A stretch of DNA of 64,000 nt from Schizochytrium sp. TIO01 (GCA_004764695.1 SMSO01000031.1:5947261-6011260), one strand, 5' to 3'; counted from the first letter of the stretch, positions 12,001 through 23,841 are shown. The notes: a model not told the origin generated them from the sequence alone. Numbers and translations: made by a program.

Positions 12001-13014
12001 CCCCGCCAAAGCTCTTGAATTCGCAAATGATTCTAACCAAAAGAAGTTCGTACCTTTCTTGGGCTCTTCTATAATTTTCAAATATTTCAAATATTGTTAT
12101 GTACAAATTTTACCTACTTTCACGAATCTTTTCTAAGGGCCATTTTGCAAAAAACAGTTTTACGATTGTTTCAAGTTCTCGAAGTGAAATTAGAGAGAAA
12201 GAAAGAAAAGAAAAGAAAAGAATATTTATTTGTTTGTATTTATTTAAAATAATAACTTTAATTATCCTCTAGGCCGATGATATCATGATGAAAACAAAAG
12301 AAGATTGAATTCTTACGCGCCACTGACAATCTAGCTAGTCTCAGGTGTAAGAGCAGCTCATTAACCAGGTTTTTAATTCTGGAAGAGTAGTTCACGTCGT
12401 AAATTTCAAAACAGACTGGCGTAGCTGTCATAACTCACCTTCCAGAGTAGTTCTTACTCTTAAATAGAAAGTCTGATGCCCTCAACCACCTGGCTTGTTG
12501 TGTTTGTTTTGCAATCTCTCTTTCTGTTCAACAATAAATCATCAGAGAAAGAAAGCCTTGTCCCTCCTGACTCCGCCTACTAGTGTCTTATAGTAACATC
12601 TAGAGGAAAAGAACAAGAGGAATAAATGAGCGAACAAACGAACGAAGGAACATACTTTGCAAACACATAAAGTCGCACAGAAGACCGACACGACAAATAT
12701 TGTATCCTTGCCGGACACGTAGATCACGGAGGCGAGCTGCTGATCCGAGTAGAACCCCCTTTGCGAATTTAACCCATCCAGAAGCAGAGCAGCAGGGAGA
12801 AAACGCTCCTTCATTTTCTGCAGCGCTCCTCATCCGTTGCTCTATCGTGATTTCTATTTTTGCTTGGGCTTGGCAGAAATCCCGAAACGTAGATAGCTGA
12901 AGAAACGAGATCGAATAGGTTGCGAGACCTAGGCTCGTTTGATTCTCACAGCTTGAGGTACTGTAAAGCAGTTGTAAAGGCTGAACCACCTGATACTGTA
13001 GCAAAACCGACAAC

Positions 13015-13896
13015 ATGCCAAGAAGTGACTCGCCAGCAACGTCTGGCAATAAGAATCCGGTCGCCAACGCCCCCCCGAACTCAGGTACAACTACTCCGCA
13101 GCGTGGTAACAGAGCAAGATCAGCTGGTAGAGGTAAAGATCGTGGCACGACACAAGACCCCAAGAGAACAGCCAACCAGAAAAAAACCGAGTTGACCTCT
13201 CTTAAAGCAAGAATTGGGAAGCTTGCTGCGCTGCTTCGAACATATCTACAAACATCCTTGCTCAGTGACCAATCAGCCAAAGAAGAGGCTATATCATGGC
13301 TAGACTCTATGGCAAAGGCCTTGCCTACATCGCCTGTGCTCTCCAAATCAGATATTGAGAAGCTGCTGAGCGACAAAGCAGCTTTTGAGGCCGAGAAGGC
13401 TGCTTTGTGTGAGCGGAAACCACGAGCATTAGACTGGAAAGACCAAAACCTCCTTGCGAAGTGGATTCATGCCCGTGGACCTCAGCGAACTGTTATAGCT
13501 TTAAAAGCAATGCTTGCGTATCAAAAGCAGCTTGAACAAGGGCTTGGAATTCGCTCGATAGCTAAAACCCAAGCCAGTAGTTCAAGTGGCAAGCAGACTC
13601 CTCAGCAGCAGAACAGGTATCAACAGAGTGCCCCCGTGCAAACACCTACAAAACAACAAATCCAAACGTCGAATAACGTTGAACCTGCATTTGCTTGGTC
13701 TGTGTTTCAGAACTCGCCAGATCCCAAAAGTTTGCCTCGTCCCAGTCGCCTGAGTAAATTTAAAAAAGAGGAGAATTCCGCCGCACTCAGCAAGCTTGGT
13801 GTACCATTCCCACCCCCGCATGTTGCTTCAAAAGCAAAGCGATTGCCTGCCCCTCCCTCTGCTCCTCCGCCAACACGCTGGCTTACCCACGCATAA
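13015..13896 (+). CDS. PNRC/EDC-motif protein, probable mRNA-decapping co-factor
   Basis: 293 residues, largely disordered. Residues 1-60 are Ser/Pro/Lys/Arg-rich. Residues about 60-185 are predicted helical (LKARIGKLAALLRTYL; DQNLLAKWIHARGPQ). A Gln/Ser-rich linker follows. At 226-244 there is FAWSVFQNSPDPKSLPRPS, matching the PNRC family pattern 'aGs.F..SP.P..LP.P', a short proline-rich motif that in human PNRC2 and yeast Edc1/Edc2 binds the EVH1 domain of DCP1 and activates DCP2 decapping. The C-terminus is Pro-rich (LPAPPSAPPP). It likely acts in cytoplasmic mRNA decay. The ATG at 13015 is the first in frame and precedes the basic N-terminus. What I see is the motif; the decapping role is inferred from the family. 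The helical region could not be assigned. Confidence 0.7.
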   Translation: MPRSDSPATSGNKNPVANAPPNSGTTTPQRGNRARSAGRGKDRGTTQDPKRTANQKKTELTSLKARIGKLAALLRTYLQTSLLSDQSAKEEAISWLDSMAKALPTSPVLSKSDIEKLLSDKAAFEAEKAALCERKPRALDWKDQNLLAKWIHARGPQRTVIALKAMLAYQKQLEQGLGIRSIAKTQASSSSGKQTPQQQNRYQQSAPVQTPTKQQIQTSNNVEPAFAWSVFQNSPDPKSLPRPSRLSKFKKEENSAALSKLGVPFPPPHVASKAKRLPAPPSAPPPTRWLTHA

Positions 13897-16800
13897 AGTA
13901 GGGTGGATATTCACTACTTTAGTTTAGGCTTGCTCTTTTCCGAGAGTTAGTCTGACTGAATATCCTCGGTGCATTTAAACACCCCTTCTAGTGGGTAGTT
14001 GTTTGCACAGAGTAGCCCTTATTCACCTCTTCTCGAACCTGCTGTATACATAATTACGTGCAACCAGAAATAACATGAGGACTTTCTCAAGAACACCATG
14101 ATTTGACAGAATTTGTATACATATAGCTATCTTGCAAATCTAAATGACTTCAACACTTAGAGAACAATTAGCAATGCATCTTTGGCTTTGGCTTGGGCTT
14201 CCTCACATGTTCTTTATTCCTAGCCCTGTTGGGTTGTTCTTTTAGCACTATTTCTTCACCTAACTAGACAGCAAACACGAGCATAGTGCGTTGTATTCCC
14301 TAAGCAAATAACCAGCGACGTTAACTTTGAAGACCATGCATAAACTGATGTATTGACTTAGAATCGGTCAACTCAACTTCTGAAGCACTCGTTAGTGATC
14401 ATTTGAGGAAAGTAGCTAAATCAAAGACAATGAGATGTTCAGGACAAAATAAAATGCAAGGTGTAGCTGCAATCTAAATTATAAAAATGGTACATATGAA
14501 ACTTACGCTGCTTAATTCCTTTATAGCACGCGTGCATGGAAATGCATTAAACTAGATCAACCTTGGATAGTGGTTGTTCGTTAACACCTTGAAGATATTC
14601 TTCCTAGAAACTTTATACCTGTTAAAGTGAGAGAGAACATATAGAATATTAATTAATAACTGAGGCAATGTGCGATGAAGTAGCCAGAGTCTTCTTTGTC
14701 TAAGAAAGCTTGACGAATTTAAAGCTTCCAACTTGCGTACCACCCATTATAAGAGGTAGGTAATTCATATATCATGAGAAGTATGTTGTGTGAGCTAAGC
14801 GTATCTTTGAACTCATAATAACTCCAAATTCAGTATACTAATTCTTATTTTTTTCTCTCAAAATGTTGTAGATGTTGGACTCTTTGGTCCAACTAGATAT
14901 ATCAAAGTTAGGAGTTTGTTTTTGTTTTCCAAGTCTATTTCATAAAGCTGCCATTCAGACAGTATACACCTGAGGTTATGATACAAAATTAACACCTAGA
15001 AAAAGTATTCATTCATATCAAAAATTAATAGGTAAACAGATGAGCAGATATCTAAGACATCGAAGTGTTATTAAAGGCCAATAGCTTCTAGTAGATTCTA
15101 AACCGGTATGTACAGGTACTTTCATTAGTCTGAATATCACATTTGAGTTCTAATTTCAAATGGTAAGGGTAATCATTAAATACGTGTGGACATGCGACTA
15201 CTTAAAACATTCTCTTGAACTCTTCTAGATGATATTTTATATAGTATGTTAGAGTATGTATAGTAAGTAATATGCTTCTTATCCTAGATGTGTTGAACAC
15301 AACAGAGTGCAGTCTCCAAAGTTGAGCACAGCTAATCATTGATTTGATAAAACAAAAGCGTGAACGAAGTGTACAGATTTGAATTTATTAAAAATTTGCT
15401 TCAATTGCATACATCAAACGAAGGAAGGCCTTTAGAAGGAGGGAAAGAATCGATTCATTGAAACAGACGATTATCATATGTTCTTGCCAAACTCAAAGAT
15501 ATATATTATTTATCAAATTATTTCATCGCTCATATTAATAGAATTGCTTACCTGTACTCAGAGTATCTGATCTACTGTATGCAACTCCCCCCAAAAAAAC
15601 TTCTCTTGAACAGAGAAAGCCCTTACTCAGTACTTACTAAATAGAGTAGACATTTTATCACGAAGTAGCTAAAATAATTTTGCATGTTGGCTGTTTGTCT
15701 TTCTCAGTTCCTAAGAATTCTATCCTAGCTGATTAAAAAAATTTGCAGCAAAGCTTTAACGTCCGACGGTGAACCCATATTTGAAACCAACCAAAAAGAT
15801 CTTTAATACAATCAATATATAAACGTAAATATTATAAAATAATACATAAAACTTTAAATTAGTACAAATATAATTATAATAATACAAAATTATAAATATT
15901 TTGAAACTTTATATATATATTTTTAGAAAATTTCATTTAAATTGTAAATTTTATATTGATTTTGTTTATTTTATATAAATTTACCATTTTTTGGTATAAT
16001 TAATGAAGTATTATCAGTTTATTTAGAAAATCTTGGTAAGTATACTTCAAGTAGTAGTAGTAGTAAGTGACTTACTTAACTAACCCACAAAAAATAGATA
16101 GCCTCAATTAAGGGCCTCCTGAGGACACTTGTATCTTTCTTGCCTTGACTTGCCAAGAAGCTTCATACTAACTAAAGAAATAACCTACGTTGCGCAAAAA
16201 TAATGCAGATCTTCGCAAAAGCTTTACAGGTGATTTTAGAAAATATAACTCAAAATTTTATGTTGCTTGAGATCAATTAATTTAATTAGCAAATAATTAT
16301 GTTTTTGTTATTGCAGAAATGCTTCTCGGCAGCTTTGCCAGGCGCTAGTTAAGTTTTTAAAAAGTCGCATTCTCTTGCTCATTCATAAAATGAATTCTGA
16401 ATTTCATAACCCGTTATTTCTGAGAACTATTTCTCTGGAGTTTGAAAAATGAAAGCCGGTAAGTAAATCTTTCCTTCCTTGCAACTGAGCCTCCCTCCAA
16501 TCAACAAACAAGGTTCAGTCAAGACATACTTTTATAAAATCCCAAATGAATCAAGTTATTTTGTGCGCATGAAAAGGCAACATATCTGAAGTGATAGTGC
16601 ACACGTCACTATCTTAAAGACATCTGAACTATCTGCAATGTGAAATGCATAAAAAGGCTGTTGTACACCCGCACTCTCAAATGAAGTTTCCAATTTCGAT
16701 TTTGGAATAAACGAATGTCTGCATTTAATTAAGGAGACTGTCGATTGAATCACGTCACACACAGGTTTCGCCAATATATTAATTTGCCTGATGTATATAC

Positions 16801-16901
16801 ATACAATTAAATTAGATTCTACCTGAGGAAGGCATAAGAAGAAAAAAGCAATCATCATTACAAACAACACCTCACAAATATTTTGAATGAATATTTTTAG
16901 A
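13897..16901. other. Intergenic between convergent genes; contains an extreme AT-rich block
   Basis: There is no coding pattern over 3 kb. About 15780-16030 is almost entirely A and T, with runs such as TATATATAT and AATTATAATAATAC. The AT block is not a simple tandem repeat. Confidence 0.6.
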
Positions 16902-19900
16902 CTACTGAACAATGAGATATTGAAGAATAGGTGCATACTTGACGCGCAGGTCCTTGGGGGAAACATCATTAGACTCAATAGTAGTAAGAGCCTGGCAGTA
17001 CTCAACAATGATTTGTTGAGGACATGAATTGTTTGTCAGTCCTGGAAGGACATTATCCACGAAATGCCGAAGCCATGTTTGACCAAGGCGACGCGCCATG
17101 TTTGCATGAAATTTGCAGATGGAGTCAACGAGAGCAACACTGTCGTAGTCGTCCATAGAGAACCCAGGCAAGGTTGTAGCTCGGAGAGTTGCGGGAGTCG
17201 CATGGTTCATCAGAAAGTGAGCGTAGAGTTCTCGTGCTTGGGTTTGAAGCCCAGGACGGGTCTCCGGTACAAGCCAAATATCAGTAAGCTTGTTCATGAC
17301 GCTGCATGCAATCTTCTGTGAACTATTAGCATCTGGGAAGGTAGCAAGGGCATCAGAAATAAGCATGAGCACTTGTTCTGCGTGCGGGGCATTCGTTTGA
17401 GAAAAGAATACCATATCTAGGTCATTGGTGGCCACAGCACGAAAAAAATGCAAGAGTGCGCGTTTGACAGCACGGTATTCCTGCTGTGCGCTTGTAAGTG
17501 CAGGGGTTGCGCCGGGCGCAGAGCCGCTCACACCTGCAGGCGAGATACGTCCTCCTTGAGACGGGTCTGCAGGTGAGGTTGGGGTAGTAGCTCGGTTGTC
17601 ATCAGCGAAGGGGTTAGGTACTCTTGCCATGGTTGATGTGATGTGCTGAATCACTGGTAAGAAAATAGGATCAAGCGCATCGTACATACGCCCCTTGTAT
17701 GTTGGGATGAGCTGATTGATAAATTGCATGGCTTGCAGCAAGTGGTCCAAGTTATCGCTTTGCTGAAGGAGACGAAGGCCAATGCCAGGCGCAAAGTGAA
17801 TCGCCTTTTCACCCATGATGCGAAGAGCACAATGCAGCATGGTCATTAAACGACTACGAACTCGGGAACTCTGCGACAAGGCACCTAATGCGCGAAGTGA
17901 GGTTTCCAAATTCGATTCGTAAAGTTTCTGAAGCGACTCAGAGAGAACTTCAATCTCAGGTAGACCCTTAGAGAGAACACCCATGGCGTGAATACATTCA
18001 CCAGCCCAAGCTCCAAGAACCTTGCGCTTTTTCTCTTGTTCTTCGTTCATGGGCGGGCCCGATGCTTCGACATTTTGGACGATTTCATCAACTTTGTTAC
18101 GAAGAGGGCTCATGACGCGACCGAGATTTTCGATTGTTGTCATGGGCCGGTCAGGCCTATGCATCGCCCCAATGAGTACACTCGCAAGTTCGTACAGATA
18201 TGCCATATCCTCAACAGCGTAGAGCACTTCGTTCCCGCTAGAGCCCAACCCATTGCTGGCCCGAGAGATGTCTGCTGCATGGCCGAGTGTTCCACCTGGC
18301 CCTGCACCTGCGTGTAGAGTCTCAGCTTCTTCACGTTCTACATCGGCACGTACTGCTTCCGAGGTAATGCTTAGCTTAGGTTGCAAAACTTCAAAAAGGT
18401 CAGCTGCAAATGGTTGAAGAATCTGAGTACCAATGCCCTTTACGACTCGGAGAAGCATATAGCAAGATCGAGAACGCACGCGCATACTCTTGTGGCAAAT
18501 CCCACCTTCAGCAACGAGTGATTTGAGCACTGTAAGTAGAAGATCTTGGTGTCGATCAACTAGCATCGAAACGTAACGAGTTGAAACCTCATTGTAGAAA
18601 AGTACAACATCGTTGTTAGAGTGATTCCACAGGCCGCAACGAAGCATCTGCGCGATGATTTCGGTAAAAGCTGCACGGGCAGCAGCTCGGCGCTCGTCTT
18701 CTTCGCGAGCCTTCGCTTCATCATTTTTAAGTGTACCGTCTGGGTTAATGGCCACACCATTCTCAGCATTGCTGGGGTTCACTGGTTCGAAAATACCGTT
18801 TCTAAGTTGGTTCTGTCGCTGTTTTTTGCTCTTGGTGGAGAACTGTGCGTTGCCAAGTTTTGCCATATCGAGCAGAGTTCGGTTTGCAGATGAAACAACT
18901 CCACTCGGAGCTCCCTCTCCAAAAGCATACAGCAAAGACAAAGTGACCTCAACTTCTTGAGGGGGGCGGGCTTCTGGTTGACCTGGTTTCATTGTGAAAC
19001 CTACAAGGTCGCGTAAAAAGGGAAGAGTAACTTCAAGCATGGCAACTTTGGTGATTTGCACAAAAATTTTACGCATCTCATTGCGGTGGTGCTCAAAGTC
19101 GATCTCATCCTCGTTTGTTGGCACGAAGCCATAATCCTCAGGAATCACCATGTTGCTAGCAACAACATTCAGGATTTCCGGCATCATAGCTCTTGCAAGC
19201 TGTTCCAGCTCCGAGTCAACTTTGGGTTCAGATTTAGGGTAACGAACAGCTTTGTAGTTGGCCTTCTGGTCGAGGTTCACCTCGTTAGCTTCTCGCGCAA
19301 TGCTAATGAGTTTCATAATTGATGGCACGATTGCAACTTGGGCATCCTCATCTTCATGCATTAAGCACTCACGGACAGCCAAAGGCATAATGCGATTGCG
19401 GAGTTCATCCAAGATAAATGAGTGTACCTGCGCACAACTTCCATCATCTGGCAAAGATGCGCGAGCCTCTAGAAGACGCAAGGCAATTTCGTTGACCAGG
19501 ACCGATACGTTCTCGCGAAAACCCCAGCCTTGATCTTCGTCATCATCGTCGTCGTCATCACGGTTGGATCGATCCGTCGCAGATCCAAGTTGAGGTTGTT
19601 TATTATTTGGATTAGCGACATTGTCCACGTCACAAACTCGCTTCAAGGCACTGCCGAGGTCTAGATTGCGAATAAGGGCGACTTTTTGCTCTGATTCCAT
19701 GCCTTTACAAAGAATGGCGGTAAACACCTTCAAGGCGTGCACACGCAGACTTGGTGAGCTGAGGAATTCATAAAGTGGTGGCATGAAGCGGTCGTTCACA
19801 ATGAGCCCAATATCGATCCAGCCCACGTATTCTTCGATGACTGAAAGGCACTCTTGCACCAAAGGTGTGTCGGAAGTATGAAAGTTGATGAGGACTTGAA

Positions 19901-20495
19901 GCCAGAACTCACATATATTGTTCAGGACCTCCACGCGCATAGTGTCCTTAATAAGAGTATTTTGCTGGACTTCTTCCTGGGACCGCGACTGCCGATATTC
20001 AACAATTTCCTGCGTCACAAAGTGAAGAACTCGAAGGAAGAGTTCCGCATTGTCACGGCTTTGTGAAGCAAGTGGAAGTAACCACGAAAAGGCATTAGGC
20101 CACCTTTCAGGGTATTCCCGTTTTACTAAGAGAGCGAGGCAAAGACCTACCTTGTTACGAAAGTGGCGAGGTACCTGGGCATACTGATTGACCCAGCCAG
20201 TCACGGTAGCACGAAGGGCAGCGCGGTCTTCATCAGAGAGGAAGTAGCTGGCGGCGTCACGTTCTAGCGTGGATGAAACACGCGAGAGGCCATAAAACCT
20301 GGCGTACTCGTTGGATGACTTTGAAAACAGCTCAATTCCAAACTTCCACACGTCTGGGCTTTGCTCAAACTCGTGCAAGAACTGCGTCACACGTTCTTTT
20401 AGCTGAAGCCTTTCCGGTGGGCTTTCGATACCAACATTGGAGAGCTCCACACTCAGCGAAATAGCTTGCTCAATTTCTGCCAGACGTTCCTCCAT
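16902..20495 (-). CDS. XPOT: Exportin-T, nuclear tRNA export receptor
   Basis: 1197 residues, a karyopherin-beta made of HEAT repeats that exports mature tRNA from the nucleus with Ran-GTP (relatives: human XPOT, yeast Los1, plant PAUSED). The N-terminal 100 residues match the family (QFLHEFEQSPDVWKFG). An Xpo1-like block follows at about 110-260, containing KVGLCLALLVKREYPERWP. The family-typical YVGWIDIGLIVNDRF is at about 223-237. An acidic insert (seven Asp in a row, about 313-319) sits just after this region, and a Lys/Arg-rich QSKK-type linker and a Thr/Pro/Ser-rich loop (about residue 1000) break up the HEAT array. It is longer than most relatives (about 950-1000 residues) because of these inserts. 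I start it at the ATG at 20493-20495; the frame upstream has no ATG and includes a TATA-like CTATATAC, so it is probably promoter or 5' UTR. The family identification is firm. Confidence 0.9.
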   Translation of the reverse strand: MEERLAEIEQAISLSVELSNVGIESPPERLQLKERVTQFLHEFEQSPDVWKFGIELFSKSSNEYARFYGLSRVSSTLERDAASYFLSDEDRAALRATVTGWVNQYAQVPRHFRNKVGLCLALLVKREYPERWPNAFSWLLPLASQSRDNAELFLRVLHFVTQEIVEYRQSRSQEEVQQNTLIKDTMRVEVLNNICEFWLQVLINFHTSDTPLVQECLSVIEEYVGWIDIGLIVNDRFMPPLYEFLSSPSLRVHALKVFTAILCKGMESEQKVALIRNLDLGSALKRVCDVDNVANPNNKQPQLGSATDRSNRDDDDDDDEDQGWGFRENVSVLVNEIALRLLEARASLPDDGSCAQVHSFILDELRNRIMPLAVRECLMHEDEDAQVAIVPSIMKLISIAREANEVNLDQKANYKAVRYPKSEPKVDSELEQLARAMMPEILNVVASNMVIPEDYGFVPTNEDEIDFEHHRNEMRKIFVQITKVAMLEVTLPFLRDLVGFTMKPGQPEARPPQEVEVTLSLLYAFGEGAPSGVVSSANRTLLDMAKLGNAQFSTKSKKQRQNQLRNGIFEPVNPSNAENGVAINPDGTLKNDEAKAREEDERRAAARAAFTEIIAQMLRCGLWNHSNNDVVLFYNEVSTRYVSMLVDRHQDLLLTVLKSLVAEGGICHKSMRVRSRSCYMLLRVVKGIGTQILQPFAADLFEVLQPKLSITSEAVRADVEREEAETLHAGAGPGGTLGHAADISRASNGLGSSGNEVLYAVEDMAYLYELASVLIGAMHRPDRPMTTIENLGRVMSPLRNKVDEIVQNVEASGPPMNEEQEKKRKVLGAWAGECIHAMGVLSKGLPEIEVLSESLQKLYESNLETSLRALGALSQSSRVRSRLMTMLHCALRIMGEKAIHFAPGIGLRLLQQSDNLDHLLQAMQFINQLIPTYKGRMYDALDPIFLPVIQHITSTMARVPNPFADDNRATTPTSPADPSQGGRISPAGVSGSAPGATPALTSAQQEYRAVKRALLHFFRAVATNDLDMVFFSQTNAPHAEQVLMLISDALATFPDANSSQKIACSVMNKLTDIWLVPETRPGLQTQARELYAHFLMNHATPATLRATTLPGFSMDDYDSVALVDSICKFHANMARRLGQTWLRHFVDNVLPGLTNNSCPQQIIVEYCQALTTIESNDVSPKDLRVKYAPILQYLIVQ

Positions 20496-21420
20496 TTTAA
20501 TATCCGCGGCTGATAGTGGTGTATATAGGTGACACACAGGGCACCTCAATTCTCGAAAAAAGTGCTAATTGTTTCTATTTAATAAAACTCGTTGATCTGT
20601 GCTTTGATTTGCTTTGCTCTGCTCAGTAATGCAAAGCAAAGCAAAGTGAAGAGGGAGGGATTGCGAGTAAAAAAAAAATATCACAGGACAGCTAAGAGGA
20701 CAAGGAACAATTCACACTCGTCTGTCTGCCACCCAAGAATTAGAGGAGGCAAGGCTTATATTTCCTACGAGATTTACTGTGTAATCTCCGTGTACCTCGT
20801 CGAGATTGTTCTTGTAATTCCAGTGGTTTGTGGTTATCGATGGTGTAGTTTTCCTGATGGCTCCACGATGAGGTAGCAATGGAGAGAAGGATTCCGTCCT
20901 CTCCTCTCCTGACTTTCTTTCACCTACTTCTTTACTTCTAATTCACCCCTTGTTTCCAAATAGTTTGAATGAGCTAATCGAGGTGAGGTGAGGTGGTTCT
21001 GTTTGTTCACTCGTATGTTGTTTCTGCTCTGCCCTGAGTACTTACAGCAACCTTGGCTTGCTGTCTTCCCTGGTGATGATGATGCTTACTTCGCCAGTGC
21101 CAATGTTCCCCTTTCTCTCACTCCCCAATGCCTTCGACTCGACTGTCCCTCTTGAAGGTGAGGGCTTTGGTCTCGTACTCAGAGAGTAAGAGAGAGGGTG
21201 AGTACTTAGTGCCTCAGCAGGCAGAAGAGGGCTTGCTTGCTTGTTGCTCGCTTGCTTGCTTGCTACAAGTTGCTTGCTTGCCACAAGTTGTTGCTGCAAG
21301 TTGCTTGCAAGTCTGTGCTACTATCTGATTGGCGGCCTGCTCTTCTCCTCTCTTTCCCTTGTCTCTTGCACCTCTAGGCGCCACCTACCTACTCGTACTA
21401 ATCCCTTTCTTTCCATTTTC

Positions 21421-21462
21421 TTCTCTTTCTTCTCTTTCTTCTCTTTCTTCTCTTTCTTCTTC
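21421..21462. repeat. TTCTCTTTC 9-mer tandem repeat
   Basis: Four exact copies of a 9-base pyrimidine unit, then a shorter partial copy, 75 bases before the (TTTG) tract. Confidence 0.85.
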
Positions 21463-21536
21463 TTTGTAATCATGTTATTGTCTCGTTATTTTCAGTGTTT
21501 TTATAATAGGTTATTATGCCTATGTATGTGTTTATG

Positions 21537-21740
21537 TTTGTTTGTTTGTTTGTTTGTTTGTTTGTTTGTTTGTTTGTTTGTTTGTTTGTTTGTTTGTTTG
21601 TTTGTTTGTTTGTTTGTTTGTTTGTTTGTTTGTTTGTTTGTTTGTTTGTTTGTTTGTTTGTTTGTTTGTTTGTTTGTTTGTTTGTTTGTTTGTTTGTTTG
21701 TTTGTTTGTTTGTTTGTTTGTTTGTTTGTTTGTTTGTTTG
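21537..21740. repeat. (TTTG)51 perfect tetranucleotide microsatellite
   Basis: 51 uninterrupted copies of TTTG over 204 bases, with no base change. Because 4 is not a multiple of 3, each strand reads as an open frame of Phe-Val-Cys-Leu or Thr-Asn-Lys-Gln repeats in all phases; these are not genes. Confidence 0.97.
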
Positions 21741-23841
21741 TATATACATATATACGTATGGCTGGCCATCTACCTAGTAGTACTACTAGTACCTCCGTAT
21801 ATAAAATAGAAAACTTCTCTATTTATACCAGGGACAATGCCGAGGCCACACTACATACTTGCTATACAGATACAGATAGATAGCTAAGAGTGAGGTCAGT
21901 AGTTATTGCTTACATTAGAATCACCACATGCCATGCCCTGCCATACTATATACTAGGTAGGTACAGAACTACCAATGGGTAGTGTTTTAACTAGCTAGTC
22001 AAGAGGTACAACTTAGCCTCGACGAGTAGCTAGCTCTATCTACGTAGTATTTAGTGCTATTGAAACAGGTGTTAAGCATTTACTACTAGATAGATACCGA
22101 ATGGTAGCAATGCATAGACTTTTCTCTCCCTCGCTCTCCGCTCTTCAACTCACTTCAGTGCTCTTTAATTCGTGTTGGCTTTCTCGCTTTCGTGCTGTCG
22201 ATCAATCTCCAAGCTAGAGTGACACTTCCAAACATTGCTCTCCATCCTGATAGCCCCCCTATATAAGGTAGGTATCCTGGAGTTGCATTGACTCATAAAC
22301 ATTTCGTGTGAGTCATCCTGTATCAGGTTACTCATGTCAGTTTAGAAGAACTCAGAAAGACGCCCGTGCTTCCATTTTACATTGCGATTTCCTTTGCCAT
22401 CTTATGCTCTCGCTGACGTGTCAACTTCAAGTTTTGACTCTTATGAGGACTTGAGTGCTCTCAAAGATGAAATCAACTTCAACACTTTAAGCGCTCCACT
22501 CTTTTTACGATGAATCTAAGAGTCGGTATCTAAAGGTACAAACTCTTATTGTCTTGAATGGGAGGTTTCGACGCTAGTAGGTTTAGTTAAGTAAAAGCCT
22601 GGCACTGCCGCATCCACTATTGTAGCCACTAGGATACCCACCTAATAGACAACTTTTTGAGAAAGCATAACCGCCATTGTGACTTAAGTTTCCCAGGTAG
22701 ATACGTAGTAAGGTACTATTGAGTGACCACTGTCACAAGTTACCTCTAGTAGATAGGCAGCTTCTATCGACCTTTAAACTTGGGTAAGAACTCAGGCCAA
22801 ACCAATCTCTCACTGATTGAATTACCTAGTATTATGAAGTAGACCGTGGCCATTAGCAACACCTGCAGTTTCGCCACTTTACTTGATTTACTGTAGCCTC
22901 GTTTATTTAAAGTTAGTGTGTTCTGTTATTGACTCTAGCTCAACTTTGCGATCAGCTGGATCATTGCTTCCGGCGCAAATAATTTAATTTGACTTGCTGC
23001 GTCTTATTGTAAATTCTTCTTGTTGATTTGTTTGACCATAGCTGGTTACTTGCTAAACCTCTAGTGCTATAACCTAGGATCTAAGAATCTCTGGCAATAT
23101 ACCTCCTTCAAACACAAAATATTCAATTAAGCTCTTTTTTTGGCGTGTTAGGACCTGGATCTCAATCGTACTGGACTTTCTGAAATTAAGATCCATAAAG
23201 GTGCTAATTTTCATGGTTTTAATTGTGTGGGACTTATGTAACTGACGTTTCCGCAAAAGAATGGCCCCACAGAAGTAGAGCGAGAGTAAGCAGAATTTTG
23301 GACCTGACTTATCGACCTGCATTAATGAGTATAGAATTGCTGTATATATGTTTGTACTGGATCAGGTGGGAAAAATCTATGGGTGCTTGCAAATAAGGAC
23401 ATCACAACTTGCCATTGACTTAGCTTGCCTTCTTCAAGTTTCTAAAAGCCACTGGTATCCCTAATGAAAAGATAGGTTAATATAGAAAATAAGGCCAGTG
23501 CCTCAAGTGAGCCAACAATTACCTGGCACCGTTATCTAAAGGAAGAGAATTAGATTATAAAATGTTTGTTCACGAGCAATCGCGAGACTCAGTGATGTTA
23601 TTTGAGATCTCCAACCAAAGAATTATATAGTCATGACTTCGCCCAGAGTTTTTGTTGCACCGCTTAAAGACGCGTGAAGGCTTAGGATAAGACGACTAGG
23701 TATATGAAGCCAAGAACTCAGATGAAAACACAATCATAGAAATATCCTTCATCAACATTCCATTCAAGCTATGTAAACTCGCATTCTTGTATTCCTTTGG
23801 TTCTTAATAATTCATCTTGTGATTCCTTTAAAAAAAAGCTA

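Larger units (their letters stand above)
7721..13014. other. Gene-poor stretch of 5.3 kb
   Basis: Both flanking genes point away from this interval, so both promoters should lie in it. A GC-richer patch at about 8110-8850 contains a purine-rich GAGA tract and overlapping open frames in several phases; none has a recognisable domain, and their length is explained by low complexity. A pyrimidine tract lies at about 9011-9062. The remainder (9.1-12.5 kb) is AT-rich without coding pattern. An antisense frame covering 12600-13376 overlaps the decapping-motif gene and is not credited. Confidence 0.55.

Noticed and set aside
12600-13376. 258-codon minus-strand frame
   Set aside because: It is antisense to the PNRC-motif gene, has no recognisable domain, and the plus-strand gene explains the openness.
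21470-21883. Long open frames of Phe-Val-Cys-Leu and Thr-Asn-Lys-Gln repeats on both strands
   Set aside because: They are produced entirely by the (TTTG)51 microsatellite, which contains no stop codon in any phase.
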